Assembly: GCA_013041995.1 (NCBI GenBank)
Contig: JABDRA010000042.1
Location: 1-12,569 of the forward strand
DNA: 12,569 bases
Direction: 5' to 3'
From: Anderseniella sp.
GTDB taxonomy: Bacteria > Pseudomonadota > Alphaproteobacteria > Rhizobiales > Aestuariivirgaceae
The notes beneath the pieces are model-generated. The model had not been told where the DNA came from. It did no database searches and worked only from the letters and a program-made list of their open reading frames with translations. The stretch's first letter is position 1, and the number at the start of each line of letters is the position of its first letter. Made by a program: the position numbers and the translations under genes. Shown here piece by piece: positions 7,660-12,569 of this stretch.

Positions 7660-8897
7660 TGCCGGATATGGATCTGCTGGGTGCATTGTGTGATGCAGCC
7701 ATTGCGGCGGCCAAACCGTCTCTGTGCTTGCCGGCGCATCTGCCGGCACGGCCAAAAGGCAGAACCATTGTGGTGGGTGCCGGCAAGGCGTCTGCCGCCA
7801 TGGCGGCTGCGGTTGAAGCCAACTGGCAGGGCTCGCTTCAAGGTCTGGTGCTCACGCGCTACGGCCACGGCTGTGCCTGCAAACACATAGAGATCGTCGA
7901 AGCTGCCCACCCTGTGCCGGACAAGGCGGGCTTTGAAGCCGCCGCCCGCATTCATGACATGGTTCAGGGCCTGACACCGGATGACCTGGTGTTGTGCCTG
8001 ATCTCCGGCGGCGGTTCAGCATTGCTGACCGCGCCTGCTGCCGGCATCAGCCTGGCTGAAAAACAGGCCGTCAACAAAGCCCTGCTGGCCAGCGGTGCGC
8101 CCATCGGCGAGATGAACTGCCTGCGCAAGCACCTGTCTGCGATCAAGGGCGGCAGGCTGGCAGCAAGCGCACATCCGGCAAAAGTCGTGTCCCTGCTGAT
8201 TTCAGATGTACCCGGCGATGATCCCTCGACAGTTGCGTCGGGTCCCACCGTAGCTGATCCGACCACGCGGGCCGACGCACTGGCAATTCTCGACAAGTAC
8301 AATCTGGATGTCGCGCCCTCGGTGCGCGCGTTTCTGGCAACCGAGGCTGCGGAAACTCCCAAGCCGGGCGATCCCCGTCTGGCAACCGCCGACACCCGCA
8401 TGATTGCAACACCGCGCATGTCCATCGATGCTGCGGCGCATATTGCGCGCGAACACGGCTATCATGTCATTGATCTGGGCGATGATCTTGAAGGCGAGGC
8501 GCGCGAAGTGGGCGCCGCCCACGCACGTATTGCACTGGAAACGACAGGCCCTGCCATCATCCTGTCCGGCGGCGAAACCACGGTGACGCTGAAAGGCAAA
8601 GGCCGCGGCGGGCGCAATGCGGAATACGCACTGGCGTTGGCGATTGGCCTTGAAGGGGCCGGAAACATCTCAGGCGTGGCCATTGATACCGACGGCATTG
8701 ACGGGTCTGAAGACAATGCCGGCGCACACGTGTCGCCCGATGTGCTGGCACGGGCGCGAGCCAAAGGCGTGGATGCGCAAGCCATGCTGGCCAACAACGA
8801 TGCCTACGGTTTTTTTGAGGCCACCGGCGATCTGGTGATGACCGGACCAACGCTCACCAACGTCAACGATTTCCGCGCGATTATAGTCGGAGCCTGA
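7659..8897 (+). CDS. Glycerate 2-kinase (GckA/TtuD, MOFRL family)
   Basis: A 412-residue cytoplasmic kinase expected to convert D-glycerate and ATP to 2-phosphoglycerate, feeding lower glycolysis. The sequence shows the glycerate-kinase N-terminal half with VGAGKAS (39-45), LISGGGSALL (114-123), NCLRKHLSAIKGGRLA (153-168) and SDVPGDDPSTVASGPT (182-197), then the MOFRL C-terminal half with ILSGGETTVT (301-310), GRGGRNAEYA (315-324), DTDGIDGSEDNAGA (343-356) and TGPTLTNVND (395-404). The length is normal. The ATG at 7659 shares its A with the TGA of the permease gene (TGATG), so translation is probably coupled; a second in-frame ATG at 7668 is possible. The link to the transporter implies that the imported compound is glycerate or is converted to it, for example from tartronate semialdehyde or hydroxypyruvate, but no reductase for that step is encoded here. 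Confidence 0.93.
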   Translation: MPDMDLLGALCDAAIAAAKPSLCLPAHLPARPKGRTIVVGAGKASAAMAAAVEANWQGSLQGLVLTRYGHGCACKHIEIVEAAHPVPDKAGFEAAARIHDMVQGLTPDDLVLCLISGGGSALLTAPAAGISLAEKQAVNKALLASGAPIGEMNCLRKHLSAIKGGRLAASAHPAKVVSLLISDVPGDDPSTVASGPTVADPTTRADALAILDKYNLDVAPSVRAFLATEAAETPKPGDPRLATADTRMIATPRMSIDAAAHIAREHGYHVIDLGDDLEGEAREVGAAHARIALETTGPAIILSGGETTVTLKGKGRGGRNAEYALALAIGLEGAGNISGVAIDTDGIDGSEDNAGAHVSPDVLARARAKGVDAQAMLANNDAYGFFEATGDLVMTGPTLTNVNDFRAIIVGA

Positions 8898-8933
8898 CAC
8901 GTTCTGGCATTCCGTCTCCTGAAACTGTCATCA

Positions 8934-8948
8934 CCCGGCCTGACCGGG
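8934..8948 (+). terminator. Weak GC-rich hairpin after glycerate kinase
   Basis: CCCGG (8934-8938) pairs with CCGGG (8944-8948) around CCTGA, 36 bases after the glycerate kinase stop. No U tract follows, so it may stabilise the mRNA end or assist Rho-dependent termination rather than act as an intrinsic terminator. Confidence 0.3.
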
Positions 8949-8985
8949 CAATTACAAGTTGGATCCATCAAGTTTATTTAGCTCA

Positions 8986-9068
8986 CGCAAGCAGCCTTCG
9001 GCTGCGCTCCGCAGGGGCGCACTTTGTGCGGCGCGCAGTCGCGCTTGCCTCGGCACTTCGTGTCTCGG
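8986..9068. repeat. Compact multi-hairpin element, likely dispersed palindromic repeat
   Basis: Three hairpins are packed into about 80 bases: GCAGCC-TTC-GGCTGC (8991-9005), CGCAC-TTT-GTGCG (9018-9030) and GGCAC-TTC-GTGTC (9052-9064). The first two are enclosed by GCAAGC (8987-8992) and GCTTGC (9043-9048), which could form an outer stem. CTCGG occurs on both sides of the third hairpin. The regular three-base loops and GC-rich stems resemble REP- or BIME-like intergenic palindromes. Copy number elsewhere cannot be seen from one window. Confidence 0.5.
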
Positions 9069-9274
9069 AGGGGAGTTCATTCTTACTGTCATTTCGACCT
9101 TCACCAAAATGACCCTACTGTGGCAAATAGGACACAGTTTTCAAAAAAGTGCAGCTGCACCATCGAAACTGATTGTCCTGCTGTCTCCCAGCATCTACCA
9201 TAAGGCAGAGCTCGGGGCGGGCCAGGAGGCTGAGGGTTTTGTGGAGACGAAAATAGCTGTTGCGTCGTGGATGT

Positions 9275-9286
9275 TGGCACTTGCCA
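9275..9286. promoter_or_regulatory. 12-base palindrome, possible operator
   Basis: TGGCA (9275-9279) and TGCCA (9282-9286) flank CT as a perfect inverted repeat, about 60 bases before the terminator hairpin at 9344. It could bind a small dimeric regulator, but no promoter or regulator can be tied to it. Confidence 0.2.
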
Positions 9287-9343
9287 TATCAACGGCGGCA
9301 GCAGGTAAAGTTCTCTACTAGACTGGTTTTGAATGGAATACTC

Positions 9344-9373
9344 AAAAGGCGTCGCTACTGCGGCGCCTTTTTT
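9344..9373 (+). terminator. Textbook intrinsic terminator upstream of the FMN-binding protein gene
   Basis: AAAAGGCGTCGC (9344-9355) pairs with GCGGCGCCTTTT (9360-9371) around the four-base loop TACT, giving 12 pairs with one T-G wobble, and the 3' arm runs into TTTTTT (9368-9373). It is about 45 bases before the GTG start of the next gene and about 450 bases past the glycerate kinase stop. It either ends an unannotated transcript from 8900-9340 or works as an attenuator in the leader of the FMN-protein gene. Confidence 0.85.
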
Positions 9374-9418
9374 GTGGCGCCCGCAAGAGCCCGCAAATTC
9401 GCTGAAGGACGATGCCGC

Positions 9419-10033
9419 GTGAACACTCGCCCGCCACCTGTCAAACCCATCACCAGCAATACCGGCCTCAAGCATGTTTTCTCAACTGTCTGGGGCTGCC
9501 TGCGCGAAGGGACAGCACCGGGCCGTTCGCCCTACAGTATCGCTCAACTGGCAACCGTCGGCACGGATGGCACAGCGAAAGTGCGCTATGTTGTGCTGCG
9601 CCGGGTGTGTGAGGATACCAGTGAGATCACCTTTCACACCGACGTGCGCTCGGCCAAGGTTGCCGAGATCAGTGCCAATCCGAGTGTTGCGCTGGTAACG
9701 GCCGATCTGGAGAAAAACATCCAGATCAGGCTGGAGGGGAAAGCGTCCGTCATCACAGATGGCCCCGTTACAAGGACGGCCTGGGATGCCAGCCGGGATC
9801 ATTCGCTGGTGCTGTTTCGCAACCCGCTGGTGCCAGGCACAGAGATAGACAACCCATCCGACGGCCAACCGGGAAACGAGCCGGCTGACCGCGAAGATGG
9901 TTATGAGAACTTCTGCGTCGTGGTCATCTCAGTGACCCATATCGACTGGCTCGGCCTGTCAGCAGATGGCCACGAGAGAGCGAGCCTGGTGCGCTCGGGA
10001 TCAGACTGGTGCGGCAGTTGGGTTGCGCCCTAG
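9419..10033 (+). CDS. Pyridoxamine 5'-phosphate oxidase-like FMN-binding protein (Alr4036 type)
   Basis: A 204-residue split-barrel flavin-binding protein, probably cytoplasmic and dimeric. Matching landmarks are the early WGCLREGTAPGRSPYSIAQL (25-44), VRYVVLRRV (55-63), FHTDVRSAKVAEI (72-84), IQIRLEGKA (101-109), DWLGL (176-180) and the C-terminal HERASL...SDWCGSWVAP (185-204). These fit the pyridoxamine-oxidase-like Alr4036 group, where the Arg residues and HTDxRSxK contact FMN. The true substrate of this group is not established, so pyridoxal phosphate synthesis should not be assumed. I chose the GTG at 9419 because a GAAGGA site (9404-9409) lies nine bases upstream. The same frame is open back to 9260, but that extension reads through the terminator hairpin and looks non-coding. 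The gene stands alone and converges on the SDR gene. Confidence 0.85.
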   Translation: MNTRPPPVKPITSNTGLKHVFSTVWGCLREGTAPGRSPYSIAQLATVGTDGTAKVRYVVLRRVCEDTSEITFHTDVRSAKVAEISANPSVALVTADLEKNIQIRLEGKASVITDGPVTRTAWDASRDHSLVLFRNPLVPGTEIDNPSDGQPGNEPADREDGYENFCVVVISVTHIDWLGLSADGHERASLVRSGSDWCGSWVAP

Positions 10034-10039
10034 AGTAAC

Positions 10040-10059
10040 ATGGGTTCAAGTGAACCCAT
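10040..10059. terminator. Perfect 20-base palindrome after the FMN-protein gene
   Basis: ATGGGTTCA (10040-10048) and TGAACCCAT (10051-10059) are perfect complements with a two-base centre. In RNA this gives an 8-pair stem with an AAGT loop, seven bases beyond the stop codon at 10031-10033. No U tract follows on the plus strand. It may be a weak terminator, an mRNA end stabiliser or a protein binding site. Confidence 0.4.
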
Positions 10060-10069
10060 AAAGTTGCTC

Positions 10070-10132
10070 GATCACTTTGAAAGCGATCAGGTTTATGATT
10101 TTTGGCTGATTTAACCAAAAATCATCCTGATC
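10070..10132. repeat. Large interrupted palindrome between convergent genes
   Basis: ATGATTTTTGG (10095-10105) pairs perfectly with CCAAAAATCAT (10115-10125) around CTGATTTAA. After a TTT bulge (10092-10094) the stem continues with GATCAGG (10085-10091) and CCTGATC (10126-10132), giving 18 pairs. An imperfect palindrome GATCACTTTGAAAGCGATC (10070-10088) shares its right GATC with the big stem, so the two folds exclude each other. The position between converging genes suits a bidirectional transcription block, but there is no U tract after the full stem. The modular layout suggests a dispersed intergenic repeat. Confidence 0.5.
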
Positions 10133-10140
10133 CAGCGCCA

Positions 10141-10848
10141 TCATACGGACCGCGTAATGCCGCCATCCACGCGGATGTTCTGACCCGTAATGTAAGCTCC
10201 TCCACGTGACGCCAGAAAGGCGACAACTGACGCGATCTCGCCCAGCGAGTCGCCATAGCGCTGCATCGGGATCTGCTCGAGAAACTCCTGCTTTTCCGGC
10301 AGGGAGTTGATGAAACCCGGCAGCACATTATTCATCCTGATATTCTCGGCTGCATATTTGTCGGAGAACAGCTTGGTGAACGCGGCAAGGCCTGCGCGAA
10401 ACACACCGGATGTCGGAAACACCGGGTTGGGTTCAAAGGCGGCAAAGGTCGAGATGTTGATGATGGTGCCGGATTTCTGCGATTGCATGATCGGGGTCAC
10501 CAGGCGGGTCGGGCGCACGACGTTCAGGAAATAAACATCCATTCCGGTGTGCCAGTCTTCATCGCTCAACTCCAGGACCGGCGCACGCGGTCCGTGGCCG
10601 GCACTGTTTACAAGTACGTCGACACGGCCCCATTTTTCCATGGTTGCATCAACCAGACGCTGAAGATCATCAACCGACTGGTTGGACCCGGTGATACCGA
10701 TGCCACCAAGCTCCCTGGCCAGCGCTTCGCCTTTGCCGGACGATGACAGGATGGCCACAAGAAAACCGTCAGCGGACAGCTTGCGGGCTGAGTCCGCCCC
10801 CATGCCGCTGCCGCCTGCTGTAATGATCGCTACCTTTTGTTCGGACAT
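10141..10848 (-). CDS. SDR-family protein with altered catalytic residues
   Basis: A 235-residue Rossmann-fold protein of the short-chain dehydrogenase/reductase family. The nucleotide-binding loop is TAGGSGMG (10-17, with Ala in place of the usual second-position Gly), NSAG is at 81-84, the structural Asn is about 109 in FLNVVRP, and the C-terminal part reads NNVLPGF (173-179) and TGQNIRVDGG (221-230). Where a classical SDR has catalytic Ser then YxxxK, this protein has NIST (131-134) and SGVFR (147-151): aligned on the following GLAAFTK, Thr134, Ser147 and Arg151 take the places of Ser, Tyr and Lys. It may use another chemistry, or bind a nucleotide without classical catalysis. I chose the ATG at 10848 because AGGAGAGG (10855-10862) lies six bases upstream; an open extension to 10926 lacks such support. 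It is divergent from the LysR gene, its likely regulator. Confidence 0.88.
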   Translation of the reverse strand: MSEQKVAIITAGGSGMGADSARKLSADGFLVAILSSSGKGEALARELGGIGITGSNQSVDDLQRLVDATMEKWGRVDVLVNSAGHGPRAPVLELSDEDWHTGMDVYFLNVVRPTRLVTPIMQSQKSGTIINISTFAAFEPNPVFPTSGVFRAGLAAFTKLFSDKYAAENIRMNNVLPGFINSLPEKQEFLEQIPMQRYGDSLGEIASVVAFLASRGGAYITGQNIRVDGGITRSV

Positions 10849-10892
10849 GTCTGACCTCTCCTGCTGAATTTCTGACTGTGTTGTTGTCATCA

Positions 10893-10922
10893 AAATTAGC
10901 GTTCGGGCGCGCGGTTGACCAA
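10893..10922 (-). promoter_or_regulatory. Possible promoter for the SDR gene
   Basis: Read on the minus strand, TTGGTC (10922-10917) and TAATTT (10898-10893) are 18 bases apart and lie about 45 bases upstream of the SDR ATG. The -35 hexamer falls within the small palindrome GGTTG-AC-CAACC (10913-10924). The matches are moderate, so this is tentative. Confidence 0.3.
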
Positions 10923-10943
10923 CCATAAAAACACACTTAAGAC

Positions 10944-10956
10944 TATAGAAAATCTA
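10944..10956. promoter_or_regulatory. Candidate LysR-type binding site (T-N11-A)
   Basis: TATAGAAAATCTA is a T-N11-A box with an inner perfect inverted repeat TAGA-AAA-TCTA (10946-10956). It lies in the divergent SDR/LysR gap, 11 bases before the LysR ATG, where a LysR protein would be expected to repress its own gene and control the SDR gene. T-N11-A is a loose motif, so the support is position plus symmetry. Confidence 0.35.
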
Positions 10957-10967
10957 CTGTGTAACGG

Positions 10968-11886
10968 ATGGAATCCTTGGCTCGACTGCCACCCCTGAAT
11001 GCGCTGAAAGCGTTTGAAGCATCCGGCCGTCACCTGAATTTCCGGCTGGCGGCTGAGGAGGTAGGCGTTACCCAGGGTGCGGTTGCCCAACATGTGCGCG
11101 CGCTGGAAGCCGACTTTCAAGGTCAAACTGTTCGATCGCCTGGCCAGAGGGCTGGCGCTGACCGAGGAGGGCCGCAAATACCATGCACCCATACAGCGGG
11201 CCTTTGACCTGATACGTGATGCAACCGACGACCTGCGCCCGCAGCAAGGCGTGGTGACCATCTCCGTCACGCCGTCTTTCGCAACAAAATGGCTGGTGCC
11301 GCGTCTGGCGCAATTCACCGATGCCAATCGGGACCTGAATGTGCAGATTGTGGCATCACCTGAACTGGCCAACTTCCAGAATGACGGCATTGACCTTGCC
11401 GTCCGACAATGCCATGCACCAAAAGGGTCCGGTCTGGTGTCGGCGGCATTGTTCCCGTCGGAGTTTTACGCCGTCTGCAGCCCTGCCCTGCTGGACGGGG
11501 ACCATCCGCTGCTGACACCGGAAGACCTTGACCACTGCACCTTGTTGCTTGACGGGCATGGGCTGTGGCCACTGTTTATAGAAAATGTACTTACCGGCAA
11601 GCCAGCGCCGAAGTATCGCACCATCAAGTTCAGCCAGACCGCTCATGCGGTCGATGCAGCGCTTGCCGGTCAAGGCGTGGCACTTGCGAGTGATCTTTTC
11701 GCAGCAGACGAGATAACTGCAGGCAGACTGGTCCGGCCGTTTCCGCAGACGGTACAGAAGGACCTCGGGTTTTTCATCGTGGCGCCGCGCAAATCAAGGA
11801 ATGCCGTCTCGGTCAGGCGGATGTGGGACTGGTTGATCGAGCAGAGCCGGACCGGACCCTCCGATGTGATCAATCGGTCGGCGTGA
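10968..11886 (+). pseudogene. LysR-family regulator (GcvA-like), frameshifted in the DNA-binding domain
   Basis: Two overlapping frames together encode one LysR regulator of about 305 residues. The first frame (from the ATG at 10968) gives LPPLNALKAFEASGRHLNF, then the winged-helix segment AAEEVGVTQGAVAQHVRALEADF. The match then jumps to the +1 frame at about 11115-11121, continuing KVKLFDRLARGLALTEEGRKY and the substrate-binding domain (TISVTPSFATKWLVPRL, DLAVR, GQGVALASDLFA) to the TGA at 11884-11886. Deleting one base of the TTTC at 11115-11118 restores the usual LEAD-x-KVKLF junction. The total length of 919 bases is 3n+1, consistent with one extra base. As written, the first frame ends after 79 residues and no full regulator is made. 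It is divergent from the SDR gene, which it would be expected to control. A sequencing error in this one spot is the main alternative. Confidence 0.87.
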
Positions 11887-12569
11887 CCTGCCCCATGAAA
11901 TTCCGGTACAGGGTTTCCGCGCAGGACAGGAATGCCGGCATGTGCTCATCGGCTGCCGATTGCATCGTGACCAGTCCATCATCTCCAAGCGCGGCCAGAA
12001 GCGCATTGTGATACGCCGGAACGTCGCCCCAGTTTGCCACGGTGTCAGGCTCGATTTCCGCATGATACTGCATCGACCAGGCATGTTTTCCGACCCGCAT
12101 GGCCTGCACCTTGCAAATTCCGGAACTGGCCAGAATCGTTGCGCCTTCAGGCGGTTGCGCAACGTTGACGGAATGCCACTGCAGAAATTTTTGCCGGTGC
12201 GGCAAGCCTTCAAACAGCGGGTCTTTTTGACCCGCCTCGGTCAATTCGACATCAAGAATGCCAATCTCGGGCGGGCGCTGAGGTCCGCAGGTTCCGCCGA
12301 GCGCATCGGCCAGCAACTGGTGTCCGAGGCACAGGCCGAGAAAGGGCTTTTCAAGATCACGCACCCACTTGCGGATTGCAGCCTTTTCCGGCACCAGCCA
12401 TGGATGCTCATCCACATCCCAGACATCCATCGGCCCGCCCATGACCCATAAAGCGTCATAGGCTTCAAGCGGCGGAATTGGCTCGCCGGCATGAAGATTG
12501 ACCGCATCCCACTTAATCTGGTCATCAGCCAGAAACCGCCGCAATGAGCCGGGATGCTCACAGTCGATA
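11870..12569 (-). CDS. Class I glutamine amidotransferase-like protein (N-terminus beyond window)
   Basis: The reading frame is open to the right edge, so the start lies outside; 232 C-terminal residues are visible, beginning IDCEHPGSLRRFLADD. The protein has the class I amidotransferase (GuaA-like) fold: WVMGGPMDVWDVDEHPWL, the nucleophile elbow GLCLGHQLLADALGG with Cys80 of the fragment, LQWHSVNV, and QYHAEIE with His169 and Glu171, which complete the Cys-His-Glu triad. Such stand-alone proteins hydrolyse glutamine or act on gamma-glutamyl compounds; the substrate is not evident. A TTG at 12544 is in frame but is not a credible start, because the conserved N-terminal strand begins before it. 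The stop at 11870-11872 lies inside the end of the convergent LysR gene, an overlap of 17 bases. Confidence 0.9.
   Translation of the reverse strand, partial: IDCEHPGSLRRFLADDQIKWDAVNLHAGEPIPPLEAYDALWVMGGPMDVWDVDEHPWLVPEKAAIRKWVRDLEKPFLGLCLGHQLLADALGGTCGPQRPPEIGILDVELTEAGQKDPLFEGLPHRQKFLQWHSVNVAQPPEGATILASSGICKVQAMRVGKHAWSMQYHAEIEPDTVANWGDVPAYHNALLAALGDDGLVTMQSAADEHMPAFLSCAETLYRNFMGQVTPTD

Larger units (their letters stand above)
8898..9418. other. Hairpin-rich intergenic region without a convincing gene
   Basis: About 520 bases separate the glycerate kinase from the FMN protein. Open frames exist on both strands (for example 8959-9321 plus and 9101-9475 minus), but they lack recognisable domains and good starts, and one reads straight through the hairpin cluster, so I treat them as chance. 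The region contains, in order, a small GC hairpin (8934-8948), a compact cluster of hairpins (8986-9068), a TGGCA/TGCCA palindrome (9275-9286) and a textbook terminator (9344-9373). The 9070-9343 part could encode an untranslated RNA ending at that terminator, but no known RNA family is recognisable. Confidence 0.55.

Noticed and set aside
6433..7755. A 440-codon minus-strand frame opposite the TRAP permease and kinase start.
   Set aside because: Its composition is rich in His, Gln, Arg and Gly, as expected from antisense of GC-rich membrane-protein codons, and it spans two real genes.
9275..9290. TTGGCACTTGCCATATC as a sigma-54 promoter.
   Set aside because: TGGCAC is present but no GC follows at the required 10-base spacing after GG, so the -12 element is missing.
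8959..9321. A 120-codon plus-strand frame after the glycerate kinase.
   Set aside because: It starts at TTG and reads through the multi-hairpin element, and no domain is recognisable; the palindromes explain the sequence better.
9260..9418. A longer N-terminus for the FMN-binding protein.
   Set aside because: The extra 53 codons read through the terminator hairpin and are basic and low in family similarity; the GTG at 9419 has a good ribosome site.
10849..10926. An N-terminal extension of 26 residues for the SDR protein.
   Set aside because: The extension lies before a strong ribosome site and the usual SDR start, and it covers the likely promoter of the gene.
1..12569. CRISPR array, transposase, phage or defence genes.
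   Set aside because: No regularly spaced repeats, transposase or integrase motifs, or defence-domain signatures were seen in either strand.

Overview
The window looks like chromosomal DNA of an alphaproteobacterium, most likely of the Hyphomicrobiales (Rhizobiales) type. The grounds are a PdhS/PleC/DivJ-style soluble PAS histidine kinase, a tRNA-His with no templated G-1 and with A at the discriminator position (an alphaproteobacterial peculiarity), a TAXI-type TRAP transporter with a DUF3394 tail, and a GcvA-like LysR gene. Coding DNA is GC-rich and the intergenic stretches are visibly richer in A+T. I assign no genus.

Layout. Positions 2-130 (minus) hold the start of a secreted or membrane-anchored protein that is cut by the left edge. 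A gene-poor stretch of about 660 bases (131-793) follows, with several short inverted repeats that may be regulatory. Positions 794-3490 (minus) encode a large four-PAS sensor histidine kinase. A hairpin and a tRNA-His (3691-3767, plus) lie between it and a plus-strand transport and catabolism cluster: a TAXI solute-binding protein (3895-4863), a strong intrinsic terminator (4887-4920), a fused TRAP permease (5032-7659) and, overlapping it by one base, a glycerate 2-kinase (7659-8897).

Positions 8898-9418 carry no convincing gene but are rich in hairpins, including a textbook terminator (9344-9373). Next come a small FMN-binding pyridoxamine-phosphate-oxidase-like protein (9419-10033, GTG start), a convergent gap with two strong palindromes (10040-10132), and an SDR-family protein on the minus strand (10141-10848) whose catalytic Ser/Tyr/Lys appear replaced. 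Divergent from it is a LysR-family regulator (10968-11886) broken by a one-base frameshift in its DNA-binding region. The right edge holds the C-terminal 232 residues of a class I glutamine amidotransferase-like protein (minus), which overlaps the LysR gene tail to tail by 17 bases.

How the parts fit. The clearest functional unit is TAXI binding protein, TRAP permease and glycerate kinase: import of an organic acid followed by phosphorylation of glycerate to 2-phosphoglycerate. The internal terminator probably keeps the binding protein in excess over the permease. The LysR and SDR genes form a standard divergent regulator/target pair, but the regulator appears inactivated. I see no CRISPR array, transposase, phage gene or defence module. 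I did not find a clearly new multi-gene system; the most interesting leads are the structured intergenic DNA and the degenerate SDR.
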